Shown: positions 4,987 to 8,332 of the stretch, in pieces
Numbering within the stretch: the stretch's first letter is position 1
How the letters are laid out: every line of letters begins with the position of its first letter
DNA from: an uncultured Bacteroidota bacterium
GTDB lineage: Bacteria > Bacteroidota > Bacteroidia > Chitinophagales > Saprospiraceae
Reading direction: 5' to 3'
Assembly (NCBI GenBank): GCA_937926185.1
Contig: CALEYM010000280.1
Span: 1-8,332 of the forward strand
Length of the DNA stretch: 8,332 nucleotides
Notes under the pieces: generated by a model
What the model saw: the letters and a program-made list of their open reading frames with translations, nothing else
What the model was told of the DNA's origin: nothing
The model's database searches: none
Translations under genes and position numbers: made by a program

Positions 4987-7266
4987 ATGCGTGTATCCAT
5001 TCTTTTTGTTTTTTACTGTTTTACCAGCCTGCATTTACTCGACGCCCAACCCCAAATGTTCCAACGCATGAGCTTTCCGGTGGTTCAAAACGGGAAAGTA
5101 CTGGAATACGCTTTTGCCGGCGGCCTGAATGCCCCGCAATTCTCCGAAGCCGACCTGAACAACGACCAGGTTCCCGACTTGGTTATTTTCGACCGCGCGG
5201 GCGACGTTTTTCTGACTTTTCTCAACGAGGGAACGCCCGGCGAAATGAGCTACCGTTTTGCCCCGGAATTTGCCTGCAACTTCCCACCGCTGGTCGATTA
5301 CGTGCTGCTGCGCGATTATAACCGCGACGGCGCCCCGGATATTTTTTGCTCCTCCCTGCCCATCGGCACACAAGAGGTACAGGTGTATCAGGGTTATTTT
5401 GAAAACAACATGCTCAAATTCAAACCGGTACTGTTCACCTATCCCGGTTGTACCACCTGCGATCCGAATTTTATCTATTACCCTTCTACCATACCCGGCT
5501 TTTGGACCAACCTGTATATTGCCGATACCGACATACCCGCCGTGGACGACATCGACGGCGATGGCGACCTGGATATTCTCACTTTCGACGGCGCGGCGGG
5601 CGGCCACGTATGGCTGGCCAAAAACATGTCGGTGGAAATGGGCTTCGGGTTCGACAGCCTCATCTATCGAATCACCGACCGCTGTTGGGGGCGATTTTAT
5701 GAAAGCGGCCTCACCCTCTGCTCCAACTGCCTCAGCCCGATGCCCGACACCTGCGTATCCTGCTTCAGGGGGCCGCTCATCGTGGAAGACCGGGAGGAGC
5801 GGCACCCCGGTTCCACCCTGATGACCTACGACCAGGACGGCGACGGGGACAAAGAGATCGTACTGGGCGATATTTCGTTTTCCTGCCTGAACATGATGAC
5901 CAATGGCGGCACCCCCGAAGTCGCCTGGATGAACGCGCAGGACGATAATTTCCCCTCCTACGATACCCCCGCCGACATTTTCATCTTTCCGGCGGCGTTT
6001 TACCTCGACCTGAACAACGACGGCAAAAAAGACATGGTGGTGGCGCCCAACAACAAGTTTTCAAACGAAGACCGGCAAGGCGTGTGGTTCTATCAGAATA
6101 CGGCGCCTGAAGGACATCATTTTACCCTGGAAACCAAACGGCTGTTCGTCGGTGAAATGATCGACCTGGGCTCGGCCACCCACCCGGCGCTGGTAGACGT
6201 GGATGCCGACGGACTGCTCGACCTGGTGGTGGGCAATTATGGCTACTACACCCCCGGCAACGCACAAAATGCCAGCCTGTACCTATACCGGAATACCGGA
6301 ACAGCCACCGCACCGCAATTCACGCTCGAAGACTCCGACTGGCTGGGGCTTTCCGCTTTTGCCCCGAATGACTTCGATTTTTATCCCGCTTTCGGCGACC
6401 TCGACAACGACGGCGATACCGACATGCTCGTGGGCAGCAATATCGGCGCTTTGTATTATTACCGCAATACCGCCGGACCCGACAAACCGATGCAGTTGCA
6501 ACGCGACTTCAACGTATTATGGGCCACGCTCGATATCGGCTCCTATTCCACCCCGGCCATCATCGACCTCGACAACGACGGTCTGATGGATATCGTGATG
6601 GGCGAGCGCAGCGGCAACCTTAATTTTTTCCGTAATGTGGGCGCCCCGGACAATCCCCTATTCGAACCTGCACCCACTTTTGCCAAACTCGGCGCCGTGG
6701 ACACCCGCGTTCCGCCCTTCGACGTAGGCTTCAGCACGCCCGTTTTTGTGGCTCAGCCCAACGGTTCCCTGCTACTGGTGACCGGCGCACAGGACGGCCA
6801 TCTCGAAGCGTACGCGGATATTACCGCGTCGGAATCGCCATACACCATTGTCTCCGAACGCTGGGGCAACGTGGACGACGGCAACCGCGGCTCGCCCACT
6901 TTCGGCGACCTCGACGGCGACGGCATACTCGAAATGATCACCGGAAACCTGCGCGGCGGCCTGAGCCTGTACAAAACACAATTGGTGGATTGCACAACCA
7001 GCACAAACGCCGCGGCTCCTTCCCCGCTTCCCCGCCCCCGGCTCAGCCCCAACCCGGCACGCCAGTGGGTGCGGGTGGAATGGCCCTCCGATCAGCCCGT
7101 GCAGTGGCAAGCCTTCGATCTGCTGGGCCGGCCAACGGCCCGCGGCGAAGCGCCGGGAGGCACTTTTACAATTCCCGTAAACAACTGGGAACCAGGCGCA
7201 TATTTTATGGAATTCCGCGGTGAAAACCAAGTGCTTGGACGCGAAATGCTTACGGTCGCGCGATAG
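4987..7266 (+). CDS. Secreted FG-GAP/VCBS-repeat protein with T9SS C-terminal sorting domain
   Basis: This 759-residue protein appears to be exported through Sec and then the type IX system. Residues 1-20 are a signal peptide, with likely cleavage at LLDA/QPQ. The body is a probable beta-propeller with nine DxDxDG-like calcium-binding motifs starting at residues 56, 110, 188, 282, 341, 404, 471, 527 and 641. A degenerate repeat at 581-611 lacks the acidic ligands. A proline-rich linker (676-688) leads to a type A sorting domain (about 685-759) with SPNP, DLLGR and EPGAYF. CxxC pairs occur at 155-158, 245-248 and 256-259, unusual in such propellers and probably disulfides or a metal site. The first repeat begins soon after the signal peptide, so the N-terminus looks complete. 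The frame stays open back to 4390, but that part is antisense to the hexapeptide gene; the ATG at 4987 gives the signal peptide. Such proteins are adhesins or enzyme scaffolds; the ligand is unknown. Confidence 0.92.
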   Translation: MRVSILFVFYCFTSLHLLDAQPQMFQRMSFPVVQNGKVLEYAFAGGLNAPQFSEADLNNDQVPDLVIFDRAGDVFLTFLNEGTPGEMSYRFAPEFACNFPPLVDYVLLRDYNRDGAPDIFCSSLPIGTQEVQVYQGYFENNMLKFKPVLFTYPGCTTCDPNFIYYPSTIPGFWTNLYIADTDIPAVDDIDGDGDLDILTFDGAAGGHVWLAKNMSVEMGFGFDSLIYRITDRCWGRFYESGLTLCSNCLSPMPDTCVSCFRGPLIVEDREERHPGSTLMTYDQDGDGDKEIVLGDISFSCLNMMTNGGTPEVAWMNAQDDNFPSYDTPADIFIFPAAFYLDLNNDGKKDMVVAPNNKFSNEDRQGVWFYQNTAPEGHHFTLETKRLFVGEMIDLGSATHPALVDVDADGLLDLVVGNYGYYTPGNAQNASLYLYRNTGTATAPQFTLEDSDWLGLSAFAPNDFDFYPAFGDLDNDGDTDMLVGSNIGALYYYRNTAGPDKPMQLQRDFNVLWATLDIGSYSTPAIIDLDNDGLMDIVMGERSGNLNFFRNVGAPDNPLFEPAPTFAKLGAVDTRVPPFDVGFSTPVFVAQPNGSLLLVTGAQDGHLEAYADITASESPYTIVSERWGNVDDGNRGSPTFGDLDGDGILEMITGNLRGGLSLYKTQLVDCTTSTNAAAPSPLPRPRLSPNPARQWVRVEWPSDQPVQWQAFDLLGRPTARGEAPGGTFTIPVNNWEPGAYFMEFRGENQVLGREMLTVAR

Positions 7267-8314
7267 CGCATTTCAGGATAGTATGGTAACTATCCCCGAT
7301 CAGCGGGAATACTTCCGTTACCCGCAAACCGGCCGCTTCCACCAGGCGGATCATGGCGCCGGTGGTGTACATTTTGCTGTTGCCATTGGCCATAATGGTG
7401 AAATAGAGCGAGGTGCCGGTCAGGCAATAGTTGGCCGCTTCGAATTTCTGATTGTCGATAAAAGGCTCCAGGATGTAAATAAATGTTTGGTTCGAGGCGG
7501 CCCGGCGCGCGTTTTTCAGGATAGCCAGTATCTCCGGCTCCGAAAAACAATCGAGGAACTGGCTCATCCAGATCGCGTCGGCGCCCTCGGGTATCTGTTG
7601 CGACTGATCCAGCAGATCGATAGCCTGAAACCCGATGCGATGCTGAAAGCCCAGGGCTTCGGCGTTGCTTTTGGCCACGGCCAGCTGACCCGGCAGATCA
7701 AAAATTTCCACCCGCACCTCCGGGTTGTAGCGGCAGCAGGCAAAGGCCCATTTTCCCGTATTGCCGCCGATGTCGAAAATAACGGCGGGGTTTTCCTTAA
7801 AAACGATGTCGAGCGCGGCGGGGAAAGCATCGTCGGAATAAAAGTGGTCGAAATCGAACCAGGATTTTTTCACCTGATCGGGCAATTGCGACAAACCCTC
7901 GTAAATGGTGTTCCATGACCCAAGCGTTTTCAGGCCTTCCGGTTTGCCGTTCCGAACGCTTTCTGTCAAAAATTTAGCGCCGTCGTAACAGACATCGTTG
8001 ACAAAATCCATGTTCACTTCCGTCATCCGGTCGAGGTGCAGGATATATCCGACCTTGGTGAGCCGCACCGTTTGTTCGTCGAGGTATTCCACCACGTCGG
8101 CGCTGGCGGCAGCTTCCAGCAATACCTGTACGCCATAGACGCTGATGCCTGTTTTTTCCGCGAGTTCCCCGACCGTAATGGCCCGGTTGCTTTGTGCCAT
8201 TAGTTTAAGCACCCCTAATTTTTTCAGGGCAAGCATCGCCTGGAAAAACAGGGGCGCAAAAGCAATTTTCTGCGCTTCGTGTTTGGCTTCGATGATGGAC
8301 ATTTCTTTTTTCAT
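7250..8314 (-). CDS. Family-2 O-methyltransferase-like SAM-dependent enzyme
   Basis: This 354-residue protein has the two-part layout of the acetylserotonin/caffeate O-methyltransferase family. Residues about 10-95 form a winged-helix dimerisation domain (ITVGELAEKTGISVYGVQVLLEA at 46-68). Residues about 150-350 form a class I SAM-binding domain, with motif I DIGGNTG (181-187), the downstream FDLPGQL (205-211) and the acidic end of the next strand (AIDLLD, 231-236). Where O-methyltransferases usually read LHdW, with the catalytic histidine, this protein reads FLDCFSEPE, with L254 at the histidine position. It may therefore act by proximity or on a non-hydroxyl substrate; the substrate is not predictable. 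The ATG at 8314 is supported by AAAGG (8321-8325) six bases upstream; a second ATG four codons in is possible. Its 3' end overlaps the convergent secreted-protein gene by 17 bp. Confidence 0.87.
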   Translation of the reverse strand: MKKEMSIIEAKHEAQKIAFAPLFFQAMLALKKLGVLKLMAQSNRAITVGELAEKTGISVYGVQVLLEAAASADVVEYLDEQTVRLTKVGYILHLDRMTEVNMDFVNDVCYDGAKFLTESVRNGKPEGLKTLGSWNTIYEGLSQLPDQVKKSWFDFDHFYSDDAFPAALDIVFKENPAVIFDIGGNTGKWAFACCRYNPEVRVEIFDLPGQLAVAKSNAEALGFQHRIGFQAIDLLDQSQQIPEGADAIWMSQFLDCFSEPEILAILKNARRAASNQTFIYILEPFIDNQKFEAANYCLTGTSLYFTIMANGNSKMYTTGAMIRLVEAAGLRVTEVFPLIGDSYHTILKCAIARP

Positions 8315-8320
8315 GCATTA

Positions 8321-8325
8321 CCTTT
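8321..8325 (-). promoter_or_regulatory. Shine-Dalgarno-like site of the methyltransferase gene
   Basis: AAAGG on the minus strand lies six bases before the ATG at 8314. It favours that start over the internal ATG four codons downstream. It stands out because most other genes here have no recognisable site. Confidence 0.5.
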
Positions 8326-8332
8326 ATGGTGA

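Noticed and set aside
7220..7918. Plus-strand open frame of 232 codons near the 3' end
   Set aside because: Antisense to the methyltransferase gene, whose SAM motif and fold are clear; no domain is recognisable in it.

Overview
The window looks like chromosomal DNA from a fairly GC-rich member of the Bacteroidota, possibly a Saprospiria-like lineage. The main reason is the 759-residue secreted protein at 4987-7266. It has a signal peptide, FG-GAP/VCBS-type calcium-binding repeats and a type IX secretion (T9SS) C-terminal sorting domain, a combination typical of this phylum. Most starts lack a clear Shine-Dalgarno and sit in A-rich context, which also fits. The genus is an inference.

Layout: (1) 1-112, AT-rich non-coding DNA with a perfect 12-bp inverted repeat (71-100) just before the first gene. 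(2) 113-1120 (+), a YhcG/DUF1016-type PD-(D/E)XK nuclease-family protein with visibly lower G+C than its neighbours. (3) 1145-3817 (+), an 890-residue fusion of an ADP-forming acyl-CoA synthetase and a GNAT acetyltransferase (Pat/YfiQ architecture) that keeps the phosphohistidine motif. (4) 3818-3989, a short palindrome overlapping the stop codon, then an AT-rich leader. (5) 3990-4274 (+), a short HPF/RaiA-type ribosome hibernation factor. (6) 4282-4869 (-), a PaaY/gamma-carbonic-anhydrase-like hexapeptide protein, convergent with hpf and divergent from the next gene. (7) 4987-7266 (+), the T9SS FG-GAP protein. (8) 7250-8314 (-), a family-2 O-methyltransferase-like enzyme overlapping gene 7 tail to tail by 17 bp.

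The six genes do not form one pathway. Only genes 1 and 2 are close enough on one strand (24 bp apart) to share a transcript, and their compositions differ sharply. The rest are arranged convergently or divergently. I do not see a convincing new multi-gene system. The points most worth a second look are the operator-like palindrome before the nuclease gene, the acyl-CoA synthetase/GNAT fusion with an apparently intact synthetase half, the CxxC-bearing segment and degenerate blade in the secreted protein, and the methyltransferase with no histidine at the usual catalytic position.
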